From the NCBI GenBank assembly GCA_045633505.1, contig JAZQYK010000014.1:1-6719 (forward strand): a stretch of DNA of 6,719 nucleotides. Reading direction: 5' to 3'. Source of the DNA: Fimenecus sp045633505 (GTDB taxonomy: Bacteria > Bacillota > Clostridia > Oscillospirales > Acutalibacteraceae). Numbering within the stretch: the stretch's first letter is position 1; the number at the start of each line of letters is the position of its first letter. The translations under genes and the position numbers were made by a program. Under the pieces are notes generated by a model. It worked only from the letters and a program-made list of their open reading frames with translations, searched no databases and was not told where the DNA came from. Shown piece by piece: positions 1 to 5,529 of the stretch.

Positions 1-110
1 TGAAAGGGGAGATGTCACGAAGTGACAGAGGGGTTATTCAATTAAACAACAAACCCCTCAGTCTCGCATACGCTCGACAGCTCCCCTTTCAGGGGAGCCG
101 AGAACCGACC
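1..110. repeat. Palindromic intergenic repeat (MITE/REP-like), probably cut by the window edge
   Basis: No gene is seen here. Positions 1-35 and 52-91 are imperfect inverted copies of each other: the left arm starts TGAAAGGGGAG and ends GAGGGGTT, and the right arm starts AACCCCTC and ends CTCCCCTTTCA. Each arm carries a smaller structure: TGTCAC-GAA-GTGACA at 13-27 and CTCCCCT-TTC-AGGGGAG at 81-97. Nested stems with short AT-rich sequence between them (36-51) are typical of dispersed non-coding palindromes in Clostridia. The true left boundary may lie before base 1. No transposase is present, so any mobility would depend on an enzyme elsewhere. Positions 111-200 hold nothing recognisable. Confidence 0.6.
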
Positions 111-200
111 ATATTGGTGTCATAAACATCCCGACAAATCCAAATTTGTTGAAATGATTATATCACAAATCCAACATTGTTTCAATTGTATCCTGAAAAC

Positions 201-238
201 AAAAACAAGAGTCTTCCGAAAGGAAAACTCTTGTTTTT
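201..238 (-). terminator. Intrinsic terminator of the GSI-beta-like glutamine synthetase gene
   Basis: Left arm 201-217 and right arm 222-238 form a 17-bp stem around a 4-nt loop. The single C/A mismatch on the plus strand becomes a G-U pair in minus-strand RNA, so the stem is fully paired only in the direction of the gene that ends at 247. A U-rich tail follows on the minus strand. The hairpin core is nearly identical to the terminator at 2338-2376. Confidence 0.9.
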
Positions 239-246
239 ATCATTTA

Positions 247-1671
247 TTAAAGGTTATAATACTTATCAAATTCTGCCGGGTGAGGAATTGCAGCAAGCTG
301 TCTAACCTCAGCACGTTTTGCCTTGATGAAATTATCAATAAGCTCTTTAGGGAATACTCCACCTTCCGTAAGGTATTCGTAATCTTTTTCAAGGCAGTCA
401 AGAGCCTCGTCAAGAGAAACAGGAAGTCCCTGAAGCTTTGCTTTTTCTTCTTCAGGAAGATTGTAAAGGTTCATATCATAAGGTCCCCAACCGTTTGCAT
501 GAGGGTCAATCTTATTCTTGATACCGTCAAGACCTGCCATAAGAATTGCCGCATAGCAGAAATACGGGTTGCAAGTAGCATCAGGATTACGAAGTTCAAA
601 ACGGCGCTTATCAGGGCTCTTAGCATAAGCAGGAATACGGATAACCGCGCTTCTGTTAGACGTTGCATAGCCAACAGTTACAGGTGCTTCAAATCCGGGA
701 ACAAGACGTTTAAAGGAGTTTGTGCTTGGGTTTGTAATAGCGCACAATGAACCGATATGTTTAAGAAGTCCGCCGATGAAATAATGTGCTGTTTCACTCA
801 AGTGTGAATAGCCGTTATCATCTGAGAATATTGGTTGTCCATCCTTGAAAAGAATCATATGCACGTGCATACCGCTACCTGCTTCACCGTGAATTGGTTT
901 TGGCATAAACGTTGCACTCTTGCCGTATTTAAGAGCAGTATTATGTATGATATATTTAATCATCATTGTAGCGTCTGCCATGTGTACAACTTCGCCAAGC
1001 TGTGGTTCAATTTCAAACTGACCTGATGCAGCAACTTCAGGGTGATGATAGTTAATTTCAATGCCTGCATCTTTCATAAGCATACACATTTCACTACGGC
1101 ATTCATAAGAAATGTCAAATGGCTTTGCAATATGGTAGTTTTTCTGCTTTGGAACAACAACACCGCGACCTTCAACGTCAGAATTCCAATAAGACTGCTT
1201 TGCATCAACAGTAGCGCCGATATATCTGCCGTCAACACTCCACGTTACGTCATCGAAAAGATAGAACTCAAACTCAGGCAAGATTTTCATTTCATCAGCA
1301 ACACCGCTGTTTTTCATATATTCAACAGCTGCTTTAATGATGTTTCTTGGATACTGAGCAAGCGGACGGTTTTCAGGAGTATCAATTATCATTGCGTTAC
1401 CTGTCATTGAAAGAGTCGGAATTTCGCAGAACGGGTCGATTGTTGCAGTATCAGGGTCAGGAATGAACACCATATCGCTTTTTTCAACAACGGCATAGCC
1501 GTAGTTAGATGCGTCAAAGCCGATACCGCTTTTCATTGTATCTTCTGAAAAGTTTTCGGCAGGAATTGTAACGTGACGATATTGTCCGTTAATATCAACC
1601 ATTTTAAAATCTACCATACGGATATTTTTCTCTTTGATTATTGCAAGAATATCCTGAACAGTTTTTGCCAT
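247..1671 (-). CDS. glnA: Glutamine synthetase, type I, GSI-beta-like long form
   Basis: Joins ammonia to glutamate using ATP to make glutamine; a cytosolic dodecamer in this family. The protein is 474 residues, close to the usual ~470 of GSI-beta and longer than the ~440 of GSI-alpha. Visible motifs, numbered from the chosen Met: metal ligands in PEFEF (Glu133, Glu135) and HHPEVAASGQFE (Glu212, Glu220); MPKP and GSGMHVH (His269); the NSFKRLVPGFEAP flap (Arg322, Glu328); SNRSA (Arg340); and RRFELRNPD (Glu359, Arg361). A beta-type middle insertion (WNSDVEGRG region) and a beta-type C-terminus (PHPAEFDKYY) are present. NLYNLPEEE at about 401-409 aligns with the adenylylation site of enteric enzymes, with Tyr403 as the candidate target. 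The usual DGSS ammonium-site loop reads DASN (Asp53 kept). The ATG at 1671 is chosen because GAGGTG lies 6 nt upstream; a GTG at 1680 lies inside that ribosome binding site. It is a single-gene unit with its own promoter and terminator. Confidence 0.96.
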   Translation of the reverse strand: MAKTVQDILAIIKEKNIRMVDFKMVDINGQYRHVTIPAENFSEDTMKSGIGFDASNYGYAVVEKSDMVFIPDPDTATIDPFCEIPTLSMTGNAMIIDTPENRPLAQYPRNIIKAAVEYMKNSGVADEMKILPEFEFYLFDDVTWSVDGRYIGATVDAKQSYWNSDVEGRGVVVPKQKNYHIAKPFDISYECRSEMCMLMKDAGIEINYHHPEVAASGQFEIEPQLGEVVHMADATMMIKYIIHNTALKYGKSATFMPKPIHGEAGSGMHVHMILFKDGQPIFSDDNGYSHLSETAHYFIGGLLKHIGSLCAITNPSTNSFKRLVPGFEAPVTVGYATSNRSAVIRIPAYAKSPDKRRFELRNPDATCNPYFCYAAILMAGLDGIKNKIDPHANGWGPYDMNLYNLPEEEKAKLQGLPVSLDEALDCLEKDYEYLTEGGVFPKELIDNFIKAKRAEVRQLAAIPHPAEFDKYYNL

Positions 1672-1677
1672 AAGTAA

Positions 1678-1683
1678 CACCTC
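1678..1683 (-). promoter_or_regulatory. Ribosome binding site deciding the glutamine synthetase start
   Basis: On the minus strand GAGGTG is followed by TTACTT and then ATG, an ideal spacing for the ATG at 1671. The in-frame GTG (1680-1678) that would add three residues (MLL) is part of this site and is therefore unlikely to be the start. Confidence 0.85.
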
Positions 1684-1703
1684 GTTTATTTTTTATACAT
1701 AAT

Positions 1704-1732
1704 AATGTAACAAAAAAAAGATAGTTTGTCAA
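1704..1732 (-). promoter_or_regulatory. Sigma-A type promoter of the long glutamine synthetase
   Basis: The minus strand reads TTGACA (1732-1727), a 17-nt spacer, then TACATT (1709-1704) preceded by TGT, giving an extended -10. The -35 is perfect and the -10 matches 4 of 6. Predicted transcription start is near 1697, leaving a leader of about 25 nt. No repressor box was recognised. Confidence 0.75.
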
Positions 1733-1824
1733 TAACACTTCTTTTACGTAGTATGAGCCATTCTCGACTATTTTTTCAAAAATAAAAAAGTTGTAAAAAT
1801 TTATAAAAACTTTGAAAAAAACAC

Positions 1825-1853
1825 TTGACGAACTCGATTTGTTATGATATTAT
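1825..1853 (+). promoter_or_regulatory. Promoter of the tRNA-Thr/tRNA-Tyr unit
   Basis: TTGACG (1825-1830), a 17-nt spacer ending TATGA, and TATTAT (1848-1853) with an extended -10. Transcription should start near 1860, about 10 nt before the first tRNA. It diverges from the glutamine synthetase promoter; the AT-rich stretch between them (1733-1824) holds nothing else I can name. Confidence 0.8.
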
Positions 1854-1869
1854 ATTCAAGCGTTGAGAC

Positions 1870-1945
1870 GCTGGTGTAGCTCAGTTGGTAGAGCAGCTGA
1901 TTTGTAATCAGCAGGTCGGGGGTTCGAGTCCGTCCACCAGCTCCA
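1870..1945 (+). tRNA. tRNA-Thr (anticodon TGT)
   Basis: A 76-nt cloverleaf. The 7-bp acceptor stem GCTGGTG (1870-1876) pairs perfectly with CACCAGC (1935-1941); the discriminator base is T and CCA is encoded (1943-1945). The D arm has AGTTGGTAGA. The anticodon stem is GCTGA/TCAGC with loop TTTGTAA, placing anticodon TGT at 1903-1905. The T arm contains GGTTCGAGTCC. It reads ACA and related threonine codons. It is the first gene of a two-tRNA transcript. Confidence 0.97.
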
Positions 1946-1964
1946 TTTTTTTGAAATTAAATAT

Positions 1965-2048
<84 letters not shown>

Positions 2049-2049
<1 letters not shown>

Positions 2050-2090
2050 AACAAATAAGGACTTGCTTCGGCAAGTCCTTATTTGTTTGT
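2049..2090 (+). terminator. Intrinsic terminator of the tRNA unit
   Basis: A perfect 18-bp stem (2049-2066 with 2071-2088) capped by a TTCG tetraloop closed by C-G. The 3' arm ends TATTTGTTT and the sequence continues GTGTTTGTG, so there is a U-rich but interrupted tail. The stem begins at the last base of the tRNA-Tyr CCA. Confidence 0.85.
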
Positions 2091-2091
2091 G

Positions 2092-2242
2092 TTTGTGTCC
2101 GCAGGACACAAAATGAGGTTGTCTTACGACAAACAGTGTTACACCTATGCGGTGTAAATGATGTTTTGCCTTCGGCAAAAACGATGTTACGGCTTCGCCG
2201 TAAACACTTGAGCTTTGCTCAAGGATGTTGCACTTCGTGCAA
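2092..2242. repeat. Tandem array of seven short hairpins with conserved linkers
   Basis: Seven perfect or near-perfect inverted repeats follow each other: 2092-2112 (9 bp, loop GCA), 2119-2132 (5 bp, loop TTAC), 2139-2157 (7 bp, loop TATGC), 2164-2180 (7 bp, loop TTC), 2187-2203 (7 bp, loop TTC), 2208-2222 (6 bp, loop TTT, extendable to 7 bp at 2207-2223) and 2228-2242 (6 bp, loop TTC). The stem sequences differ, yet every 5' arm starts TT and every 3' arm ends AA. Linkers are ATGAGG, ACAGTG, ATGATG, ACGATG, ACAC and GGATG. Start-to-start spacing is 20-27 bp. The structure is conserved while the sequence varies, which argues for selection on folding or repeated use of one building plan. Function unknown. 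It is not a CRISPR array and not a simple terminator. Confidence 0.85.
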
Positions 2243-2256
2243 AAGAGTGGTACAAT
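2228..2256 (+). promoter_or_regulatory. Candidate promoter at the end of the hairpin array
   Basis: TTGCAC (2228-2233, the 5' arm of the last hairpin), a 17-nt spacer, then TACAAT (2251-2256) preceded by TGG as an extended -10. A predicted start near 2263 would fall at the ribosome binding site GAGGTG (2263-2268), giving a very short leader. Spacing and -10 are good; use is unproven. Confidence 0.5.
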
Positions 2257-2274
2257 TCAGTTGAGGTGATAGAA

Positions 2275-2433
2275 ATGAAAAAGAAAATACGGTTTTATAC
2301 GGATTTTAATGCAGATACTTTGACCTTCAAATTTTTCAAAAAAAACAAGAGTCTTCCTACCGAAAACTCTTGTTTTATTTTTATTCTTTTTCTTGCGGTT
2401 TTGCTTTTGAGCCAAATGCCGTCATTGCTATAA
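2275..2433 (+). CDS. Doubtful 52-residue ORF after the hairpin array
   Basis: The ATG at 2275 has GAGGTG 6 nt upstream and a candidate promoter at 2228-2256, better initiation signals than chance would usually give. The predicted product starts MKKKIRFYTDF and has a hydrophobic C-terminal stretch (about 33-47). However, its second half reads through the terminator of the opposite gene and then antisense to that gene's last codons (2381-2433), so the hydrophobic tail may be an artefact. It is not recognisable as any family. It could be a true small membrane protein, the 5' remnant of a lost gene, or fortuitous. Confidence 0.22.
   Translation: MKKKIRFYTDFNADTLTFKFFKKNKSLPTENSCFIFILFLAVLLLSQMPSLL
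2338..2376 (-). terminator. Intrinsic terminator of the 2381-3265 membrane protein gene
   Basis: Arms 2342-2356 and 2362-2376 form a 15-bp stem with a 5-nt loop, fully paired in minus-strand RNA including one G-U pair. Eight consecutive U follow (plus-strand A run 2338-2345, partly within the stem). The stem shares its 16-nt arm AAAACAAGAGTCTTCC with the glutamine synthetase terminator at 201-238. Confidence 0.9.
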
Positions 2434-3265
2434 TGAAAAGTATTAAAAGTGCAATTCCTGTTATAAATCCGATTGTGGCATTTACTGAATATTCATCTGC
2501 AAGAGGTTTTAAAAACACATAACCGACTAAATCTTCAGTACCCATATTTATTTCAACAAATTTACTCTGTGCCATTTTGATTACAGAGCCACAGATTACA
2601 CCTATTATCCCACCATAGAGAAGATTGTTGAGCACTGCTTTTCGGTTAATGAAAAACAGCAGTACTAATAAAATGATTGAAATTATAACAAGTTTTACGA
2701 CTGTACCTTGTGACAAAAGCACTATGAAGTTATCCGCAGTCATTCTTGAAGTTCTTTCAATATTTGTAATCACAAATGAACGAAGATAAATTCTTATTGC
2801 ATCTTCAGGTGTTTCGGCATTTTTAGGGTCTAACTCAAGCACCTCGTCAACAAAAACGTTTTTTTCTATTCTTTCTTCTGCTTCTTTTGCATCGCTGTTA
2901 AGGAAAAAATCTACAAGATACAAAACCTCGTCTTTAACTGATTTGTCAACCAATTCCGACGAAAGCAACGTTTCGATTGCAGAATTTGCAAAAGAAAAGA
3001 AAAATCTGTTTTTGCTTTCAACGTAGTCCTCTGCAGATTCAAGAAGATATTCCTTAACGGTCACTTTTTCATTTTCTACTAAAAACTTAACGTCTGCCAA
3101 ATCGGTTTCCGCAATCTGAGTTTTGAATTCCTCAGAATTAAGATATCCCCTTGCAACACTGATAAGCGTTGCGCCAAGCATTGTTCCTGCAATAGCCACA
3201 CAAAGAATTATAGAAACAACTGCTTTTAATAAATTCAGTATTGTATCAGTGGTATTTTTATCCAT
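2381..3265 (-). CDS. Unrecognised membrane protein with four predicted helices and a large extracytoplasmic domain
   Basis: I do not recognise this 294-residue protein. One transmembrane helix lies near the N-terminus (about 13-36). A charged, mostly helical soluble region follows (about 40-187, rich in Glu, Asp and Lys), then three helices at about 188-207, 211-232 and 262-284, and a short charged tail ending PQEKE. If the N-terminus is cytoplasmic, the soluble region faces outward. No catalytic motif, cysteine pair or lipobox is evident. The ATG at 3265 has AAGGTG a few bases upstream. A TATAAT on the minus strand (3284-3279) lacks a convincing -35, so the gene may have a weak promoter of its own or depend on read-through from the gtrA-like gene, which ends 80 nt upstream. 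The reading frame is intact and it has its own terminator. Function unknown. Confidence 0.85.
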   Translation of the reverse strand: MDKNTTDTILNLLKAVVSIILCVAIAGTMLGATLISVARGYLNSEEFKTQIAETDLADVKFLVENEKVTVKEYLLESAEDYVESKNRFFFSFANSAIETLLSSELVDKSVKDEVLYLVDFFLNSDAKEAEERIEKNVFVDEVLELDPKNAETPEDAIRIYLRSFVITNIERTSRMTADNFIVLLSQGTVVKLVIISIILLVLLFFINRKAVLNNLLYGGIIGVICGSVIKMAQSKFVEINMGTEDLVGYVFLKPLADEYSVNATIGFITGIALLILFIIAMTAFGSKAKPQEKE

Positions 3266-3292
3266 AAAATCACCTTATATTATAGAAAACAA

Positions 3293-3319
3293 TACCCTAC
3301 GCCAAAACGGTGTAGGGTA
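3293..3319 (-). terminator. Hairpin terminator after the GtrA-like gene
   Basis: Arms 3293-3303 and 3309-3319 (TACCCTACGCC and GGTGTAGGGTA) pair over 11 positions with one G-U on the plus strand, or one A/C mismatch on the minus strand. A T-run follows on the plus strand (3321-3326) and TTGTTTTCT on the minus strand. It lies between the stop at 3346 and the next minus-strand start, so termination of the GtrA-like gene is the likely role, though the stem is slightly better in the plus direction. Confidence 0.65.
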
Positions 3320-3345
3320 ATTTTTTCAAAGTACAATTATTCAGA

Positions 3346-3891
3346 TTAGTCTTCTTTTTTCTTGCGGAAAAGAATCATCTGAATTGGGAAATAAAGGAAG
3401 AACTGGATACAAGCACAAATTGCACCTGAAATTGCAATTGCAGAACCGCCTAAACCTTTTAATGTAAGGAAGTTTACAAGGAATGGCTGTAACCAAGCTG
3501 AGAAAGCGATAAGTGCAAAAGTAACAATAAGGTAGATTGGGAAAACAACCTTAACGTTTGCACAAGAATTAAATGTTTTTTCTTTATTTACAAAGAAAGA
3601 GAAAATCTGTGCAAGAATATTACACAATGTAAGTGCAATAAAGAGACCTAAGCCTGTTGTTTCCATACCTGCTGATGCAGCTTTTTCAGATGACCAGATA
3701 CCTAAACCAAAAAGGTCATAAGGTCTTGCAAGAAATTCATCTGACATAGGTAATTTAACAAGATACGGTAAGAAAAGCTGAATAACAAATGCGCCTAAAC
3801 TTACAACAATAAATTTTACAAACTGCCAAAAAGTTTCAACGCCTTTACCTTTTGCAGCAGCTGCCTTATCAATGTCTTTTAATTTAATCAT
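3346..3891 (-). CDS. GtrA-like family small membrane protein
   Basis: A 181-residue protein with four predicted transmembrane helices (about 22-45, 80-101, 114-137, 148-175). The first helix is preceded by FWQFVKF, and the second runs into SFFVNKEKTF (98-107), matching the F-x-x-N-K-x-x-T-F signature of the GtrA-like family. Members are thought to move or flip lipid-linked sugars for cell-surface glycosylation, but no glycosyltransferase partner is next to this gene, so the substrate cannot be named. The stretch between helices 1 and 2 (about 46-79) is longer than in compact GtrA proteins. The C-terminus is basic (FRKKKED). The ATG at 3891 is supported by AAGGAG 9 nt upstream. It has its own promoter (3929-3957) and is followed by a hairpin, so it appears monocistronic. 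Confidence 0.8.
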   Translation of the reverse strand: MIKLKDIDKAAAAKGKGVETFWQFVKFIVVSLGAFVIQLFLPYLVKLPMSDEFLARPYDLFGLGIWSSEKAASAGMETTGLGLFIALTLCNILAQIFSFFVNKEKTFNSCANVKVVFPIYLIVTFALIAFSAWLQPFLVNFLTLKGLGGSAIAISGAICACIQFFLYFPIQMILFRKKKED

Positions 3892-3928
3892 AATAATATT
3901 CTCCTTTTATGTACCAAATTATGAGTAA

Positions 3929-3957
3929 ATGATACCACAATATACCTTTTAAGTCAA
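3929..3957 (-). promoter_or_regulatory. Promoter of the GtrA-like gene
   Basis: The minus strand reads TTGACT (3957-3952), a 17-nt spacer, then TATCAT (3934-3929) preceded by TGG (extended -10). The -35 lies immediately after the U-run of the upstream glutamine synthetase terminator, so termination of one unit and initiation of the next are packed together. Confidence 0.75.
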
Positions 3958-3958
3958 T

Positions 3959-3996
3959 AAAAAAAACAAAATGAAACGGCGGAGAATCCCTCCACC
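3959..3996 (-). terminator. Intrinsic terminator of the GSI-alpha glutamine synthetase
   Basis: In minus-strand RNA GGTGGAG (3996-3990) pairs with CTCCGCC (3984-3978), including one G-U, around a 5-nt loop. A U-rich tail follows, containing eight consecutive U (3966-3959). It lies about 50 nt after the stop codon at 4048 and is part of the composite repeat at 3978-4036. Confidence 0.7.
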
Positions 3997-4036
3997 GCTA
4001 ACGCGGTCCCCCTCCCTTTAACAAGGGAGGCATAGA
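3978..4036. repeat. Composite palindromic repeat downstream of glnA
   Basis: Three overlapping or adjacent stems: GGCGGAG/CTCCACC (3978-3996), ACCGC-TAAC-GCGGT (3994-4007) and CCTCCCTT-TAAC-AAGGGAGG (4011-4030). The first two share bases 3994-3996 and cannot both form fully. It is GC-rich compared with the surrounding AT-rich DNA and resembles dispersed REP-like elements, with the same CTCCC/GGGAG theme as the element at 1-110. Confidence 0.6.
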
Positions 4037-4047
4037 CCGTTTAATTT

Positions 4048-5370
4048 TTAATATTTTGTAAGGTATTCGTCGATTTCCCACTGATGTACTCTCGTTGTAT
4101 AGCTCTGCCACTCCTGCTTTTTACCTGCAAGGTATTTTGAGAAGATATGTTCACCGAGAATTTCTTTTACAAACTCGCTCTTTTCAAATTCTCTTGTTGC
4201 TTCCTGCAACGTACTTGGAAGGTTGTCAATACCCAATGCTTTTCTTTCGTCCCTTGTCATATCATAGATATTTGTAGTAATACCTTCAGGTGCTTTCATA
4301 CCCTTTTTGATACCGTCAAGACCCGCCGCAATACAAAGAGCCATTTCAAGATACGGGTTACAAGACGGGTCAGAAGAACGAAGTTCAACACGAGTTGCCA
4401 TACCTCTTGCTGCAGGAACTCTTATAAGTGCAGAACGGTTTGATGCTGACCAAGAAATATAAACGGGTGCTTCAAATCCGGGAACAAGTCTTTTGTATGA
4501 GTTTACAAGCGGATTTGCAACACAGGTGATTGCTTTAATATGATGAAGAACACCTGCAATAAACTGATATGCCGTTTCTGAAAGACCGTACTTATCGTCA
4601 GGGTCATAGAATGCATTTTGTCCGTCCTTCATAAGAGAAAGGTTCGTGTGCATACCGTTACCTGCAGCACCATAAAGTGGCTTTGGCATAAATGTTGCGT
4701 GAAGTCCGTTTCTTCTCGCATACGTCTTAACAACGTGCTTGAAGGTAACGACCTTATCGGCGGCATCAAGCGCTTCGGCAAATTTAAAGTCAATTTCGTG
4801 CTGACCCTCTGCACACTCGTGATGAGATGCTTCGATTTCATAATCCATCTGCTGAAGTGCGATACAGATGTCGTTACGGCACTGTTCACCGTCATCAGCA
4901 GGACCGATATCAAAATAGCCAACGGCGTCATTTGTCTTTGTTGTTGCTTTGCCCTGTTCATCAAGTTTGAAAAGGAAGAATTCACATTCAGGTCCCACGT
5001 TGATTGAATACCCCATACTTGCCGCATCTTCAATTACTGAACGGAGAACATAACGAGGGTCACCCGTGAAAGGAGTAACTTTATCTGCGCCGTAAACGTC
5101 ACAGATAACTCTTGCCGTACCCTCTTTCCAAGGTAAGATTGTGAACGTATCAAGGTCAGGCTTTAAATACATATCGGACTCGTCAATACGAACGAAGCCT
5201 TCAATAGAAGAACCGTCAAACATCTGACCGTCCGAAAGCACTTTTTCAAACATATTTTCGGTAATTGCGATATTTTTCATCTGGCCGAAAATATCAGTAA
5301 ACTGTAAACGTAAAAACTTAATATTTTTCTCTTTTGCTATTTTAAGAATATCTTCAACTGTATAGCCCAT
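4048..5370 (-). CDS. glnA: Glutamine synthetase, type I, GSI-alpha (Bacillus-type)
   Basis: ATP-dependent synthesis of glutamine from glutamate and ammonia in the cytosol. At 440 residues it matches the GSI-alpha length and lacks the beta-type insertion and the NLYxLP adenylylation tyrosine (the corresponding region reads TNIYDMTRDE). Motifs in order: MFDGSSIEGFVRIDESDMYL (50-69) with the ammonium-site Asp, and Arg61 at the place of B. subtilis Arg62, known to matter for glutamine feedback inhibition; PECEFFLF (Glu128, Glu130); HHECAEGQHE (Glu185, Glu192); MPKPLYG and GNGMH (His241); NSYKRLVPGFEAP (Arg294, Glu300); NRSA (Arg312); and RVELRSSDP (Glu329, Arg331). All catalytic positions I can place are present. 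The ATG at 5370 follows AAAGGCGGT with an 8-nt gap. It is a single-gene unit with promoter and terminator. By family precedent it would be controlled by feedback inhibition rather than adenylylation; no GlnR gene or clear GlnR box is present here. Confidence 0.97.
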   Translation of the reverse strand: MGYTVEDILKIAKEKNIKFLRLQFTDIFGQMKNIAITENMFEKVLSDGQMFDGSSIEGFVRIDESDMYLKPDLDTFTILPWKEGTARVICDVYGADKVTPFTGDPRYVLRSVIEDAASMGYSINVGPECEFFLFKLDEQGKATTKTNDAVGYFDIGPADDGEQCRNDICIALQQMDYEIEASHHECAEGQHEIDFKFAEALDAADKVVTFKHVVKTYARRNGLHATFMPKPLYGAAGNGMHTNLSLMKDGQNAFYDPDDKYGLSETAYQFIAGVLHHIKAITCVANPLVNSYKRLVPGFEAPVYISWSASNRSALIRVPAARGMATRVELRSSDPSCNPYLEMALCIAAGLDGIKKGMKAPEGITTNIYDMTRDERKALGIDNLPSTLQEATREFEKSEFVKEILGEHIFSKYLAGKKQEWQSYTTRVHQWEIDEYLTKY

Positions 5371-5429
5371 GGGATTTACCGCCTTTCAAATGTGAACATT
5401 AATACATATATACCCATTTTAACTATATT

Positions 5430-5457
5430 ATTATACCATTGATTGAAAAGATGTCAA
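5430..5457 (-). promoter_or_regulatory. Promoter of the GSI-alpha glutamine synthetase
   Basis: The minus strand reads TTGACA (5457-5452), a 16-nt spacer, then TATAAT (5435-5430) preceded by TGG. Both boxes are perfect consensus. Transcription should start near 5423, leaving a leader of about 50 nt with no riboswitch-like fold that I can recognise. Confidence 0.85.
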
Positions 5458-5488
5458 TAAAATAAATGTATAATTCAGAATGACATAT

Positions 5489-5515
5489 AAAAACGGAGGA
5501 GTAACAACCCCACCG
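5489..5515 (-). terminator. Intrinsic terminator of the sdpRI-like operon
   Basis: In minus-strand RNA CGGTGGGG (5515-5508) pairs with CTCCTCCG (5501-5494), with one T/T mismatch and one G-U, followed by five U (5493-5489). It is located 14 nt after the sdpI-like stop codon. Confidence 0.75.
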
Positions 5516-5529
5516 AATTTAATCTGATT

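Noticed and set aside
154..750. 198-codon plus-strand ORF and other plus-strand ORFs at 835-1410 and 4095-5007
   Set aside because: They lie antisense to the two glutamine synthetase genes, have no ribosome binding sites and give cysteine- and basic-rich non-protein-like translations.
1672..1680. GTG start adding three residues to the long glutamine synthetase
   Set aside because: The GTG is part of the GAGGTG ribosome binding site serving the ATG at 1671.
2092..2242. CRISPR array
   Set aside because: The repeated part is the fold and a 4-6 nt linker, not an identical 25-40 bp repeat. There are no spacers of uniform length and no cas genes.
3279..3307. Separate promoter for the 2381-3265 gene
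   Set aside because: A perfect TATAAT is present on the minus strand, but no acceptable -35 lies 16-18 nt upstream, and the start would fall inside the ribosome binding site.
5391..5406. GlnR/TnrA box in the leader of the alpha-type glutamine synthetase
   Set aside because: TGTGA-N6-ATACA resembles TGTNA-N7-TNACA, but the spacing is one base short and one conserved T is missing. It also lies downstream of the start site.
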